This document shows positions 5,593 to 5,614 of a stretch of 5,614 nucleotides of DNA, piece by piece (position 1 is the first letter of the stretch; each line of letters begins with the position of its first letter). Location of the stretch: assembly GCA_003488415.1 (NCBI GenBank), contig DNLQ01000017.1, positions 1-5,614 of the forward strand, read 5' to 3'. A program made the translations under genes and the position numbers. The notes under the pieces are model-generated. The model had not been told where the DNA came from, made no database searches, and saw nothing but the letters and a program-made list of their open reading frames with translations. This stretch comes from Ruminococcus sp. (GTDB lineage: Bacteria; Bacillota; Clostridia; Oscillospirales; Ruminococcaceae).

Positions 5593-5614
5593 ATTCTAAA
5601 TAAATTGTGAAGAA

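Overview
The window reads as one strand of a cell-envelope locus from a Gram-positive anaerobe, most likely a member of Clostridia. Pointers are strong AGGAGG-type ribosome binding sites, two exported proteins with typical Gram-positive signal peptides but no lipobox, Fn3-like and bacterial SH3 (SH3b) repeats, and moderate GC coding DNA with AT-rich intergenic DNA. A family such as Anaerovoracaceae or Lachnospiraceae fits, but the genus cannot be fixed from the sequence alone. All genes are on the plus strand.

Region 1 (1-3878) looks like the end of an operon. It opens with the last 69 codons of a membrane-anchored, DPM1/GtrB-like family 2 glycosyltransferase. This overlaps or abuts an ATP-grasp ligase of about 400 residues. 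After a 95-base gap with no convincing terminator comes a secreted 763-residue protein with three Fn3-like domains, a complete SGNH/GDSL hydrolase domain and an acidic Pro/Glu/Thr-rich tail. A clear rho-independent terminator at 3849-3878 closes the unit. Inferred theme: one enzyme puts a sugar on a lipid carrier, a ligase joins an amino- or carboxylic-acid group to a small molecule, and an exported esterase-like enzyme edits or removes acyl groups at the surface.

Region 2 (3793-4104) is a 312-base intergenic stretch rich in structure. It holds a bulged hairpin, the terminator, two adjacent GTAAAG/CTTTAC inverted repeats, two TTAAG/CTTAA inverted repeats, a consensus TATAAT box with a poor -35, a three-copy ACTATCT repeat and a GNRA-capped 11-bp hairpin just before the ribosome binding site. 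It is probably a regulated promoter and leader for the next gene.

Region 3 (4105-5592) encodes a secreted 495-residue protein: two SH3b-like domains, a probable beta-sandwich domain and a C-terminal domain resembling NlpC/P60 Cys/His hydrolases. It is probably a cell-wall hydrolase with its own promoter.

No RNA gene, CRISPR array, insertion sequence or phage feature was seen. No complete novel system is evident; the most unusual material is the intergenic regulatory region and the combination of surface enzymes.
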